Assembly: GCF_014696065.1 (NCBI RefSeq)
Contig: NZ_JACJPL010000013.1
Span: forward strand, 124,001-188,000
Source: Leptolyngbya sp. FACHB-261
Lineage (GTDB): Bacteria; Cyanobacteriota; Cyanobacteriia; FACHB-261
Length of the DNA stretch: 64,000 nt
Direction of reading: 5' to 3'
The notes beneath the pieces were generated by a model. It ran no database searches. It saw nothing but the letters and a program-made list of their open reading frames with translations, and was not told the origin of the DNA. Made by a program: the position numbers and the translations under genes. This document shows positions 42,652-51,862 of this stretch, one piece after another (position 1 is the first letter of the stretch; the number at the start of each line of letters is the position of its first letter).

Positions 42652-43626
42652 TTAAGCAGTGCGCAGCCGTTCGATGTCCCGAATCGGTGGCGCACCGAAC
42701 ATGCGCGAATATTCGCGGCTGAACTGGGAGGGACTTTCATACCCCACTTGGTAAGCAGCAGAAGTCGCATCAAAATTTTCAGCAAGCATCAGACGACGAG
42801 ACTCCAAAAGTCTTAACTGCTTTTGATACTGAAGCGGGCTCATTGAGGTCACTTGCTTAAAATGCTGATGGAACGACGAAGTAGACATACCGACTCGCCC
42901 GGCTAACTCTTCAATCCGCATCGGCTTAGTGAAATCAGATTTGATTAATTTGATCGCTGACGCAATTCGCTGCATGCTACTGCCCAAGGTGGCGATTTGG
43001 CGCACGGCTTCACCTTGTTCACCCGTGAGCAGACGGTAATAGAGCTCACGAATCATCATCGGTGCCAGCATGGGGATATCTTGCGGCGTATCTAAGAGCT
43101 TGGTTAGGCGAAGGGCGCTCTCGATCAAGGCAGCATCAGCATTGCTGACTGATACGCCCCGGACAGAATTCTCTTTCTTACCCAACCTGAGATTCATTTG
43201 GGCAACCATATCACACAGTTGAATTGGGTCTAAGCTTAGCTTCAGCCCTAAATACGGCTTGTCAGGGGTCGCCTCAACTACAAATCCACTCAGTGGTAAC
43301 TCAACCGAAACTATCAGATATTGTGCTGCGCCATACTGATACGTTTCCTCACCCAGCAACACTTCTTTTTGACCTTGAACAATGAGCGCGAGGATTGGGT
43401 TATAAACACTGTGGCCGAGTGCGGTAGACGCAGTATCCGATCGCGTGAAGTCCAATTGCTCGATCGCAGTTGGCTGGATAAGGTTCCCGTTAGCCTCAGT
43501 ATGCCGCATCACTAGGGTCGCGAGTTCTTGGCGTTGAGCCACGGTTCCTAGCGCCTTGGGAGCAGTTTCGCCTACAGAGTTTAGCCTTGCGTTAATCGCT
43601 TCAGGCTTAGAGATTTCGACTGTCAT
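42652..43626 (-). CDS. AraC family regulator with AraC_N cupin-like domain
   Basis: About 324 aa from ATG 43626 (GAGGCGAG upstream; 43644 is possible). Residues 50-200 match the AraC-type N-terminal domain (LALIVQGQKEVLLGEETYQY, SVELPLSGFVVEATPDKPYL). The C-terminal two-HTH AraC domain reads IEELAGRVGMSTSSFHQHFK and VGYESPSQFSREYSRMFG. Regulators of this type commonly control nearby SDR or aldo-keto reductase genes; the SDR at 44148 is a candidate target. Confidence 0.9.
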   Translation of the reverse strand: MTVEISKPEAINARLNSVGETAPKALGTVAQRQELATLVMRHTEANGNLIQPTAIEQLDFTRSDTASTALGHSVYNPILALIVQGQKEVLLGEETYQYGAAQYLIVSVELPLSGFVVEATPDKPYLGLKLSLDPIQLCDMVAQMNLRLGKKENSVRGVSVSNADAALIESALRLTKLLDTPQDIPMLAPMMIRELYYRLLTGEQGEAVRQIATLGSSMQRIASAIKLIKSDFTKPMRIEELAGRVGMSTSSFHQHFKQVTSMSPLQYQKQLRLLESRRLMLAENFDATSAAYQVGYESPSQFSREYSRMFGAPPIRDIERLRTA

Positions 43627-43754
43627 GCTAGAGACTCGCCTCATTGAAGGCCTTACTTCTGACGATTATAGAACCTCTCAAAGCGACTGCTTTGGAGAAT
43701 TAGGCAATGATCACATAGATTTGGGCATTTGAAAGGCTGGTTCGAACTCGTAGG

Positions 43755-44033
43755 ATGAAAGCATCGCAAGGAGAACCGTCAAAGAATAAGGCAATGGTGA
43801 ACAGTAAGAAAACCCGGCTGGCTACAAGTGTTTCCCGTAGTCTTGGCAAAGCGTTTGCTCCAGGGATGCTAGAACAAGGTTATTGCAAAACTCTCGCGAC
43901 TCTTCTAATTCAACTTGAGGAAGTAGAGGAGCAAATTGACTGTTTACAACAAACACGTTTAGAACTGATTGAGAAGATTTTTGGTCAAAAAAATGCTCAC
44001 TCGTTTAGTCAATCTCACCTTGTGGAGAAATAG
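43755..44033 (+). CDS. Small hypothetical protein with coiled coil
   Basis: A 92-aa protein (or 79 aa from ATG 43794). The second half, LATLLIQLEEVEEQIDCLQQ and TRLELIEKIFGQ, should form a helical hairpin or coiled coil. The first third is basic. I do not recognise the family. It is divergent from the AraC gene and upstream of the SDR at 44148. Confidence 0.5.
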   Translation: MKASQGEPSKNKAMVNSKKTRLATSVSRSLGKAFAPGMLEQGYCKTLATLLIQLEEVEEQIDCLQQTRLELIEKIFGQKNAHSFSQSHLVEK

Positions 44034-44147
44034 CCATGTTTGCAAACTAAGCAAATTAGCATAGTCTTTTGAAACTTTAATAAAGAGAGACAACAATCTC
44101 TTGACACTCAGCTTTTTTTAGGACGATTAACTAGGAAATAGAGTCTC

Positions 44148-44888
44148 ATGCTTACCGACGCAAACACACAGAAAGTTGTGCTAATAACAGGTGCGAGCAG
44201 CGGCATTGGTGAAGCCACAGCCCGTTTACTTGCTCACAAGGGCTTACGGGTTGTGTTAGGGGCAAGGCGCACCGATCGACTCGAAGCGATCACATCTGAA
44301 ATCCACCATAAAGGGGGTTCAGCAGAATATCGCGCCCTTGACGTGACTAGCCTCGAAGAGATGCAAGCCTTTGTAGAATTTGCAAAAGACAAGTTTGGTC
44401 GCATTGATGTGGTGGTGAACAATGCAGGCTTGATGCCACTCTCCAAGCTAGAGGCATTGAAAGTTGACGAGTGGAACCGCATGATTGATGTAAACATTCG
44501 CGGTGTACTCCACGGCATCGCCGCCGCCCTTCCCACCTTCAAGCAGCAGCACTCCGGACAGTTTGTGAATCTATCCTCAATCGGAGGACATGCCGTTTTT
44601 CCCACGGCTGCGGTTTATTGTGCGACCAAGTACGCGGTCTGGGCGATCTCTGAGGGACTGCGGCAAGAATCGACAGATATTCGTGTCACGGTTGTTTCGC
44701 CTGGAACAACCGAATCTGAACTTGCTAACACCATCACTGATGCTGAGGCAGCGCAGTGGACGGCAGAATTTCGCCAATCCGTTATCCCAGCAGACGCGAT
44801 TGCTCGTGCCATTGCCTTTGCGATTGAGCAGCCAGAAGAGGTGGATGTCAATGAAATCATCGTTCGACCGATCGGACAGAGCACCTAA
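44148..44888 (+). CDS. Short-chain dehydrogenase/reductase
   Basis: A 246-aa classical SDR. TGASSGIG (14-21) and ARRTDR suggest NADPH use; NNAG is present, the catalytic Ser is in NLSSIGG and the active-site helix reads VYCATKYAVWAI. The C-terminus is the short form of the YdfG/serine-dehydrogenase-like group (ISPGTTESELANTI-type loop as VSPGTTESELA, then QPEEVDVNEIIVRP). Substrate unknown. Followed 50 bp later by a short AraC-type gene. Confidence 0.92.
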   Translation: MLTDANTQKVVLITGASSGIGEATARLLAHKGLRVVLGARRTDRLEAITSEIHHKGGSAEYRALDVTSLEEMQAFVEFAKDKFGRIDVVVNNAGLMPLSKLEALKVDEWNRMIDVNIRGVLHGIAAALPTFKQQHSGQFVNLSSIGGHAVFPTAAVYCATKYAVWAISEGLRQESTDIRVTVVSPGTTESELANTITDAEAAQWTAEFRQSVIPADAIARAIAFAIEQPEEVDVNEIIVRPIGQST

Positions 44889-44938
44889 GCGCCAGCCGAT
44901 ATTGAGGCATTGAAAGGGCTGTGAGCAGTGGATCAGGG

Positions 44939-45271
44939 ATGAATGAGCGTTTTCACTCCCGTCAACTATGTTTGTCCCAGCAAGCCATTGACTATATTCA
45001 CACTCACCTTGACCGAGATTTATCACTGGCTGGCATTGCCAAAGTTATCAATATTAGTCCCACTTACTTTGCGAGTTTGTTTAAAAGCGCCATGGGAATT
45101 TCGTCGTATCAGTATGTGATTCAACAGCGAGTAGAACGGGCAAAATTGATGCTGTCGAAAACGGATTTGACGATTGCGGAGATCGCCTCACAAGTCGGCT
45201 TTTCTAGCCAAAGCCATTTGACACAACAGTTTAAGCGATTTACCGAAACGACACCCAAGCAGGTTCGCTAA
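44939..45271 (+). CDS. AraC-type DNA-binding domain protein, single domain
   Basis: About 110 aa, made only of the AraC double helix-turn-helix: QQAIDYIHTHLDRDLSLAGI, AKVINISPTYFASLFKSAMG and the second HTH with LTIAEIASQVGFSSQSHLTQ and QFKRFTETTPKQVR. Full-length members have ~180 residues before this. GTG 44921 is an alternative start. Stand-alone AraC domains such as MarA and SoxS exist, but a gene that lost its effector part is equally possible here. Confidence 0.7.
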   Translation: MNERFHSRQLCLSQQAIDYIHTHLDRDLSLAGIAKVINISPTYFASLFKSAMGISSYQYVIQQRVERAKLMLSKTDLTIAEIASQVGFSSQSHLTQQFKRFTETTPKQVR

Positions 45272-45360
45272 CACTATAAGAATTTGATAAAACGTCGCAA
45301 GAATCTGAAAGAAGTCAAGCATCGAACTCAATACGCTTTAGATAGATAGAACCAAGAGAA

Positions 45361-45522
45361 TTCAATGCAGACAGCAATGCATATAAGCAATATACAACTG
45401 TCCAGATTTTGGTCGCTTATCTGACACGGACTGAAAAAGACATCCAAACTTGGGTAGACCTATTTGCTGAAAACGCAGTTGCTGATTTTCCTATTGGTGT
45501 TCTAGATTTGTTGCCTACCTGA
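45361..45522 (+). pseudogene. Fragment of a SnoaL-like gene
   Basis: One frame reads NAYKQYTTVQILVAYLTRTE, then KDIQTWVDLFAENAVADFPI, and stops soon after. It matches the first helix and strand of SnoaL-like ester-cyclase/ketosteroid-isomerase proteins. No start codon is in place and two-thirds of the fold are missing. A relic. Confidence 0.5.
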
Positions 45523-45557
45523 AGGGTTTAAAAGTAGTTGGCAGACATATTTGACAA

Positions 45558-45962
45558 ATGAAGAAAACGTACACAGGAAGCTGCCACTGCGGTGCAGTGC
45601 GGTTCGAGGCTGACATCGACTTAAGTGCTGGGACTAACAAATGCAATTGTTCCATCTGCACCAAAACAAGAAACTGGAACGCAATCATTAAGCCCAATGC
45701 ATTTCGGCTGCTCGTAGGAGAAGACGCGCTGAGCGACTATCAATTTGGCAGAAAGAGTATGCACCATCTATTTTGTCGGTACTGCGGGGTGCGATCGTTT
45801 GCACGTGAATACGCTGAGGCAATCGGTGGTGACTATATAGGAATTCAACTGGCCGCGTTAGACAACGTAGAGCCGCAAGAACTGATTGCAGCACCGATTA
45901 GATATGCGGACGGACGGAATAATCACTGGGAAGTTGCCCCGGCTGAAACCCAACACCTCTAG
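45558..45962 (+). CDS. GFA (glutathione-dependent formaldehyde-activating-like) protein
   Basis: A 134-aa CENP-V/GFA zinc protein. All seven metal-binding cysteines are visible: C9 and C11 (SCHCG), C29, C31 and C34 (CNCSIC), C73 and C76 (CRYCG). Members bind two zinc ions; the proposed addition of glutathione to formaldehyde is proven for few. A second GFA gene lies at 48084-48575. Confidence 0.9.
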   Translation: MKKTYTGSCHCGAVRFEADIDLSAGTNKCNCSICTKTRNWNAIIKPNAFRLLVGEDALSDYQFGRKSMHHLFCRYCGVRSFAREYAEAIGGDYIGIQLAALDNVEPQELIAAPIRYADGRNNHWEVAPAETQHL

Positions 45963-46056
45963 CGGTCAGACATTTTGGGAAGACATACACGCTGGACAAG
46001 CAGGCATGAGAAGCCAACAGCAGCAAGAAACTTTATCCTGCCAGATGCTTTGGCAA

Positions 46057-46497
46057 TCACTGCGATACGCCCAGATTAAATGTGAACATGACGTGATCGC
46101 TCGGTGCTTCTGCATTAGCGACAGCCGAGTAAAGATTCATCGCTGCGGTATTTTCCCGATCGGTCAGCACCCAAGCTTCAGCACAGCCTAACTCCCGTGC
46201 CACATCAAACATGCTCTGCAACAAGCGTTTTCCCAAGCCTTGCCGACGGTAGGTTTCTGCTACGCCCACTTCATTAATCCATAACTCTGGATGCGGCTTG
46301 TCGGGATGAACGTAATGCACCGCTGAAACGAAGCCGATAACTCGATCGGTTGCGAGCGCAACGACTAAATGGTGGCGCGGATCTGCCAGGAACTCATCAG
46401 CTCTTGATAGGTCAATCGGGTCGTCAAAGACATCCGGATCAACATTCTGAAGAATGTCTGCATCGTTGCGACCCAGACTCTTAATTACGATCGTCAT
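46057..46497 (-). CDS. GNAT family N-acetyltransferase
   Basis: A 146-aa single-domain acetyltransferase. The acetyl-CoA loop is TYRRQGLGKRLLQSMF, a full Q/R-x-x-G-x-G/A motif, preceded by ELWINEVGVAE and followed by EAWVLTDRENTAAMNLYSAV. The last motif (NxAAxxLY) is typical of aminoglycoside- or antibiotic-type GNATs such as AAC(3)-I-like proteins. The substrate is not predictable. Forms a minus-strand group with the VOC and AraC genes. Confidence 0.9.
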   Translation of the reverse strand: MTIVIKSLGRNDADILQNVDPDVFDDPIDLSRADEFLADPRHHLVVALATDRVIGFVSAVHYVHPDKPHPELWINEVGVAETYRRQGLGKRLLQSMFDVARELGCAEAWVLTDRENTAAMNLYSAVANAEAPSDHVMFTFNLGVSQ

Positions 46498-46544
46498 CGC
46501 ATTCTCTCTGTTGATGCAATTCGCTTACGTTCAAAAGTTTATAG

Positions 46545-46937
46545 CTACGCAACTGGATCAGACATCCACTGAACAAGTTGAAGCACCACACCATTTGGAT
46601 CGGTAACCTGAAAGAACCGTTCACCCCAAGGTTCGGTTTCGATGGGAGTCGTGATCAGCACCCCTTCAGCTTGCAATCGCGCATATTCACGCTCAATATC
46701 GTCTACTACAAAGGCAATGAGCAGACCATCCGCTCGATGTCCCCGCATGGCGGTCGGTTTGAAGCTTTCTAATCCAGTTCGGAGAAAGATCAAGTTAAAC
46801 CCAGCATCCTGTCGAGAGAGTGACACGAAGCCGTCGGCTGCCATATCTTCCTTGAAGCCGAAATGTTGTTTGACGAATGTGGCAGACGCTGTGACATCAT
46901 CAACGTTGAGCGAAATCGCTGAAGCAGTAATCTGCAT
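46545..46937 (-). CDS. VOC family protein
   Basis: A 130-aa glyoxalase-fold protein. SAISLNVDDVTASATFVKQH opens it, HRADGLLIAFVVDDIEREYA begins the second half, and WGERFFQVTDPNGVVLQLVQ ends it with the conserved Glu replaced by Gln. The loss of metal ligands suggests binding rather than catalysis. It lies 47 bp upstream of the GNAT gene on the same strand. Confidence 0.87.
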   Translation of the reverse strand: MQITASAISLNVDDVTASATFVKQHFGFKEDMAADGFVSLSRQDAGFNLIFLRTGLESFKPTAMRGHRADGLLIAFVVDDIEREYARLQAEGVLITTPIETEPWGERFFQVTDPNGVVLQLVQWMSDPVA

Positions 46938-47025
46938 ATATTCCTCTCAAAACACTCGTTTTCTAACGAATCAGGCCTCTTATTGTGCCGTATCAGCCCT
47001 ATGGAAGGATTGTAAAAAACTGACC

Positions 47026-47868
47026 TCAACTGGGCAGCACGATATGGCAAGGATGAAAGCCTCGTTGGGCAACATACTCAGTAGGTGTACAGTGAGCAAA
47101 CGCTCGAAAATCGTGGATCAAGTGGGCTTGATCAAAGTAGCCGCAAGTGAAGGCAACATCTAGCCAATCGATCTGATCTTGGCCAGCTAGTAGAGAAAGA
47201 ACGTGCTGCAAACGCCGAACGCGACAAAATAGTTTGGGAGTTAGCCCCACTTGATCGCGGAATAGCTGGTTGAAGTGGCGGGTGCTGAGGCCAACTTGAT
47301 CCGTTACAGTTTTGACTGTGGGCGTAGGCGATCGTTTAAATGCATGTAAGGCGAAATCAACAGCAGGATGACGTTTAGGTGGCTGCAGCATCGTCAAGAG
47401 AAACTGTTCCAGAACCAGGAAACGAGTTTCTAAGCTTGGGGCCTCTAGTAAGCGCTCACGCAATTCTGTGGCACGGCTCTTCCAAAGTTCTTCCAGTGAG
47501 ACGATTTGATTATGCAATTCACCGGCAGGAAGCGTGAAGAAAGCAGCATGGCCGCCAGGTTTGAAATGGACTCCCATAGCAGAAACCCGCCGCTCATTGT
47601 TAATGATGAAACCTTCAGAATGGGCACCACAAATTCTCGTACCGTTCGTGCTGCCCCGCTCTGCCTGAGTATGTGGATCAAAGAGTGGAATCCTGTCCTC
47701 GTGCAGGTTGATCACCAACTCCATTGAGCCAATTGGTAACAGGCGTGATTGCGCCTCCGGTAGGTTATCTCCTTCTCGAATCCACAGAAATTCCACGAAC
47801 CGTGAGAGGGGTAGTTCCTTCAGAGTTGTGCTTCGTGCCAGTCGAGGCTGATAAGTCCGGTAGATCAT
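47026..47868 (-). CDS. AraC family regulator (DUF6597-type N-terminus)
   Basis: A 280-aa regulator. The N-terminal ~120 residues (LSRFVEFLWIREGDNLPEAQ, RLLPIGSMELVINL, GVHFKPGGHAAFF) match the domain found before AraC HTHs in this subgroup. The C-terminal DNA-binding part contains VTDQVGLSTRHFNQLFRDQV and the second HTH VAFTCGYFDQAHLIHDFRAF. It may control the minus-strand VOC and GNAT genes that follow it. Confidence 0.9.
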   Translation of the reverse strand: MIYRTYQPRLARSTTLKELPLSRFVEFLWIREGDNLPEAQSRLLPIGSMELVINLHEDRIPLFDPHTQAERGSTNGTRICGAHSEGFIINNERRVSAMGVHFKPGGHAAFFTLPAGELHNQIVSLEELWKSRATELRERLLEAPSLETRFLVLEQFLLTMLQPPKRHPAVDFALHAFKRSPTPTVKTVTDQVGLSTRHFNQLFRDQVGLTPKLFCRVRRLQHVLSLLAGQDQIDWLDVAFTCGYFDQAHLIHDFRAFAHCTPTEYVAQRGFHPCHIVLPS

Positions 47869-48083
47869 AGAGCTTTAAGCAAGTTGTCTCTACTTCTCTT
47901 GCCAATTTAGTCTTTGGTGAGGGCAGCACGGACGAGCGATCCAGCGGTGAAATGTCCAAAAGGCCCGATGTGCAGGATATTGCACGGTCATGCGTCTTGA
48001 GCCCTCCAGAGATGGAAGCAACTGAGCAAAAATTAAGTAAATCTGTAGGGAGATCCAGTCTTACTTTGCGTTAGGAGATTTCA

Positions 48084-48575
48084 ATGCTGCTAGAAGGTTC
48101 GTGCCATTGCGGAGCGGTACGCTTCAGTGTCCAAAGCCATCACCCTTATCCATTTATGCGCTGTTATTGTTCCATCTGCCGAAAAACAGCGGGCGGGGGT
48201 GGTTACGCCATTAACATTGCAGGTGATAACCGGACGCTAAAGGTTGAGGGTGAGGAACACATTACGGTCTACCATGCCCACATTCAGAATCCAGGAGATG
48301 CAAAGTCGTACGTTAGTCAGGGAGAGCGGCGGTTTTGCCGTCATTGTGGCTCTTGCTTGTGGGTCTATGCTCCAGACTATCCAGATTTGATGCATCCCTT
48401 TGCCTCTGCGATTGATACGGAATTGCCAAAACCACCCGAACACATGCATATCATGCTAGATTTTGCCGCCAGTTGGGTTGAGATTTTCCAAGAGCCAGAC
48501 AGCTGCTATTTCTCTCGTTATCCTGAAGAATCGATCGCGGCTTGGCATGAACGATTGGATTTAGCAGCCGATTGA
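48084..48575 (+). CDS. GFA family zinc protein
   Basis: A 163-aa GFA protein with C7/C9 (SCHCG), C27, C29 and C32 (CYCSIC) and the last pair in RRFCRHCGSCLW. It is longer than the one at 45558 because of a C-terminal region with DYPDLMHPFASAIDTELPKP and HMHIMLDFAASWV, a recognised GFA subgroup. ATG 48084 is preceded by TTAGGAGATTTCA. Function beyond zinc binding is unproven. Confidence 0.9.
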   Translation: MLLEGSCHCGAVRFSVQSHHPYPFMRCYCSICRKTAGGGGYAINIAGDNRTLKVEGEEHITVYHAHIQNPGDAKSYVSQGERRFCRHCGSCLWVYAPDYPDLMHPFASAIDTELPKPPEHMHIMLDFAASWVEIFQEPDSCYFSRYPEESIAAWHERLDLAAD

Positions 48576-48748
48576 GATTCTATTGCTCTCTATCGAGTGA
48601 AGTTTTTTCACTTTTGAATGACAGGCTGAACCCACTATCGATAGAGTGTGAGCCTCAGCTGTCCTTAAGCGGCTACGTTCACGGGACTACTTTATTTGTA
48701 GTGGACTGACGCAAAATAGAGCCAAGGTGCCTGAGGGAAGCGGCAATC

Positions 48749-49480
48749 ATGAGCAGCACATCTGAGCAGAAGCGTGGAGAATTCCTAGTCCAAGTGCCAG
48801 CAGGTTCAGTCAGGCTGGAAGGAAATTTAAGTATTCCAGCAAATGCGATCGGTGTTGTGCTATTCGCTCACGGCAGTGGCAGTGGTCGGTACAGCCCCCG
48901 AAATCGCTTTGTAGCAGAAACCCTACAAGCGGCAGGACTGGCAACGCTGCTGCTCGATTTGTTGACTACCGATGAAGAAGCCGTCGATAGTCGCACCAGA
49001 GCATTACGTTTTGACATTAGGCTACTGCGCGATCGCTTAATAGACACGATCGACTGGTTAGCACAAAACTCAGAGACCCATGATCTTAAGATTGGCTGTT
49101 TTGGAGCCAGTACTGGGGCAGCAGGCGCATTAATGGCCGCGGCAGAACGTCCAGAAGTGATTCAGGCGGTTGTGTCACGGGGAGGTCGTCCAGACCTGGC
49201 AAACCCTGTTCTCGAACGTGTTCAAGCACCAACGCTGCTGCTTGTCGGGGAGAACGATCCAGTGGTGATTGATCTCAACCAACAGGCAATGGCCCATCTC
49301 AGCTGTGAAAAGCAGCTTGAAACTATTCCCAAAGCAACTCATTTATTTGAGGAAGCGGGGACACTTTCCGAAGTTGCCCGATTAGCAGGACTTTGGTTTC
49401 AGCGCCATCTCCTGCCAGCCAAAGAGCTGGGACCACACCTAACTAATTTAGACGAGGAAGGCAACCGGGAGGAATTATAA
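48749..49480 (+). CDS. Dienelactone hydrolase-like alpha/beta hydrolase
   Basis: A 243-aa hydrolase. VVLFAHGSGSGRYSPRNRFV is the oxyanion region, the nucleophile elbow is GASTGAAGAL (Ser), the acid strand reads LLLVGENDPVV and the catalytic His lies in ATHLFEEAGTL. The same type occurs fused to or beside phosphoribosyltransferase domains in other bacteria; here it stands alone. Cytoplasmic. Substrate unknown. Confidence 0.87.
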   Translation: MSSTSEQKRGEFLVQVPAGSVRLEGNLSIPANAIGVVLFAHGSGSGRYSPRNRFVAETLQAAGLATLLLDLLTTDEEAVDSRTRALRFDIRLLRDRLIDTIDWLAQNSETHDLKIGCFGASTGAAGALMAAAERPEVIQAVVSRGGRPDLANPVLERVQAPTLLLVGENDPVVIDLNQQAMAHLSCEKQLETIPKATHLFEEAGTLSEVARLAGLWFQRHLLPAKELGPHLTNLDEEGNREEL

Positions 49481-49788
49481 CCACCGACTACCTAACCTTT
49501 CAAAATGAGTTTGATTTGCCAGACATAGTTAAAAAATTGGGCGAAAGGCGTTAATCTCTGTCGTAATGGGGTTTCAGGGTTGGTTATACGCCTAGCAATC
49601 ACAGCTCCTATAGACAGGGCAGAGATTATACAAAAGATTCATGAGCTGCTGCTCATCTTCTAGGTAGGTGATATAACAGGTTTTAAGAGTTTACCTTTGT
49701 CAAAAACGGACAGACACTTGAGTTGAGAAGCTTTACTCTAGAGGAGTAAAGGTTTTAACCAAAGCTCAGCGGAGGTAAAACAGTATCC
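49481..49788. other. Gene-free stretch
   Basis: I see no gene and no strong hairpin. The last 60 bp before 49789 contain a poor ribosome site (GGAGG at 49771-49775) for the CheR-type gene. Confidence 0.5.
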
Positions 49789-50685
49789 TTGATGATCAAA
49801 CTAGATCCCCCTCGTAGTAACGTTTCCGCTCCATTCTTAGAAACGGCTGAGTTAGAAGATTTACTCATCTACCTCAAACGAGATCAGCAGATTGATCTTA
49901 CGGGCTATAAACGCCCTGCTCTAAAGAGTCGGATCTTGGCGCGGATGCAGCGACTTGGAGTTGAGAATTATCGAGACTATCGGGCTCACTTCGAGCAGCA
50001 ACCCAAGGAATTGAGCTACTTCTTAGATACTGTTTTTATCAACTTCACGCGGTTCTTTCGCGATCGCCTCGTTTGGGATTACTTAGCCAATCAGGCTATT
50101 CCGCAGATTATTGCGAACAAGGCACCACACGAGTCAATTCGCGTCTGGAGTGTAGGCTGTGCTTCGGGAGAAGAAACCTATTCGCTAGCAATTGTACTGG
50201 CAGAGGCACTGGGGATAGAACAATTTCAGCAACGAGTGCGGCTGTTTGGCACGGATGTCGATCCAAAGGCCGTGCTGAAAGCCCGTAGAGGATATTATTC
50301 GGCTCATGCAGTTGAGGCAATTCCTACAGCTCTGCGAGAGAAATATTTTGAGTGCACAACTGATGGTTACCTCCGGCACAGCGGCTTGCGTCGCTCAATA
50401 TTTTTTCGATGCCACGATCTCATCCACAGACCCCCTTTTCTAAAAATTGACTTACTCGTTTGCCGTAACACTCTCATCTACTTCAGGCAAGAGGCTCAAA
50501 CTCAGGCATTGCTTCGCTTTAATTTCAGTCTGAGGAATGACGGTTTTTTGCTATTAGGACAGGCAGAAAACCTGGTCACTCATCTTCAAAAGTCACTTTT
50601 CACACCTGTTGAGCGACAGGTCAAGATTTTCAAAAAAATTCCGAATTCCCATCGAAAGCATAACTTATTTCCGATCGCCTTTTGA
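49789..50685 (+). CDS. CheR-type protein-glutamate methyltransferase
   Basis: A 298-aa protein with the CheR two-part layout. The helical N-terminal domain contains GYKRPALKSRILARMQRLGV, FINFTRFFRDRLVWDYL follows, then the SAM-binding VWSVGCASGEETYSLAI and VCRNTLIYF near the end. It should methylate glutamates on chemoreceptors or PilJ-like transducers with SAM. It lacks the TPR or pentapeptide tail of some members. No other chemotaxis gene is near, so its partner is elsewhere. Confidence 0.92.
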   Translation: MMIKLDPPRSNVSAPFLETAELEDLLIYLKRDQQIDLTGYKRPALKSRILARMQRLGVENYRDYRAHFEQQPKELSYFLDTVFINFTRFFRDRLVWDYLANQAIPQIIANKAPHESIRVWSVGCASGEETYSLAIVLAEALGIEQFQQRVRLFGTDVDPKAVLKARRGYYSAHAVEAIPTALREKYFECTTDGYLRHSGLRRSIFFRCHDLIHRPPFLKIDLLVCRNTLIYFRQEAQTQALLRFNFSLRNDGFLLLGQAENLVTHLQKSLFTPVERQVKIFKKIPNSHRKHNLFPIAF

Positions 50686-50697
50686 CAAAAGGCGATC
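50673..50697 (+). terminator. Intrinsic terminator overlapping the cheR-like stop
   Basis: GATCGCCTTTT (50673-50683) and AAAAGGCGATC (50687-50697) are perfect complements around a 3-nt loop. The stem includes the TGA stop. No T-run follows, but the stem's own A/T part could help release. Confidence 0.65.
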
Positions 50698-51523
50698 ATA
50701 ATTACAAGGCGGCAATTCCATAAATATCAGCATAGTAAGTCTAGAACACCAGTTTTAGTTTAGGTGCCTTGCATCAAGTCAGCTCGTCACTCACTTTGAC
50801 AATCAGCTTACCAAAGGTTTTTCCTCTGCGCTTATTAACTCGCCAAGATTTGGTGAACTCAATCTGCTCGTGTTTGGTAAAACGCTGTACAATCTTGAGA
50901 TTTAACTTAGAAAGACAGCGGGGCAATCGAAAACTTTAGTGTTGCCTTACTTCCACTGCTGGAGTTTTTCCTCAATAGTCTCATGGGCATGGTATAGAAG
51001 CTTGCCCCATAAATTAATAGATCTGAACCCGCGTTGTCAACCATATTTTTAGCAAGGCAGCGAAAAGGGCTTCTACACCCTGGCTGACTTCTCACGCTTA
51101 CTCTAGCGCAGAGCCCTAGATTTAGGGTTTTTAGAAGTAGAAAGATTAAGTTGCAGCTTAACTTAAAGAACTTGCCTGTTCAGAACTCAACAGACGTTGA
51201 AGAATAAGGACAATTGGTTGAAAGCCCAGTAGAATCCGCCCTGTGACTAACTAGATTATCAAAATAAGATGACTGAGATCAGTTTTGTGGCAATTCAGAA
51301 CTGACCCGAGGTGCTGAGTAAGACATCCAATACCCAAAACCCAAACAGATGGGTTCTTGGATCACGTGATGCAGAAGATATTTGGCTCTATCCGATCGCC
51401 GCTCGATACGTTGGGGAACCCGACACATTGGGATTGGCAGCGCTCGGATTGCAGCCGACAAAAACGAGCAATGGCAATTAATAAACGTACTGTGCAGCGG
51501 CTCAAGAACTAGGAGACTAAACA
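50698..51523. other. Mostly gene-free stretch
   Basis: Apart from a possible minus-strand oxidoreductase fragment near its left end I find no gene. AGGAGA (51511-51516) at the right end serves the transketolase relic. Confidence 0.45.
50774..50901 (-). pseudogene. Possible C-terminal fragment of a zinc-type alcohol dehydrogenase
   Basis: The minus strand reads LKIVQRFTKHEQIEFTKSWR and then GKTFGKLIVKVSDELT before TGA. The ending GKxxGKLIVKV is like the last strand of quinone-oxidoreductase or zinc-containing dehydrogenases. There is no start and the match is short, so this is a weak call. Confidence 0.25.
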
Positions 51524-51853
51524 GTGATTGCTCCAACTCAAACCGCCAGTCAAACACGAACCAGTCATATACAAGCAGGCCAAACACAAGCCAGTCATAC
51601 ACAACTAGATGAGCCGCGTATCAACACTATTCGCACTCTACTGATGGATACTGTGCAGCAGGCAAACTCCAGTCATCCTGGCACACCAATGACAATGGCT
51701 CCAGTTGCTGACTGTGTGGGAGCAATATATCGGTTACAGAGAAGCAGCGTTGGGATGCACACCTTTTCGTCTGCTCTATAGGGAGAGCTGTAGAAGAAAT
51801 TTGGCTTTATCCCTAAGAACATTTTTGCCGCTGTCAAAGCACAACTTAACTAA
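51524..51853 (+). pseudogene. tkt: Transketolase gene with a large internal deletion
   Basis: A GTG with AGGAGA upstream starts a leader rich in Gln/Thr, then RINTIRTLLMDTVQQANSSH and PGTPMTMAPVADC, the transketolase N-terminus including the thiamine-site His. Soon after, in the same frame, VGMHTFSSA, two stop codons and KKFGFIPKNIFAAVKAQLN follow, the usual transketolase C-terminus. About 550 codons are missing in between. The ten bases after its final stop lead to the transaldolase-isomerase gene, so the operon once began with a full tkt. Confidence 0.85.
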
Positions 51854-51862
51854 GAGAATTCC

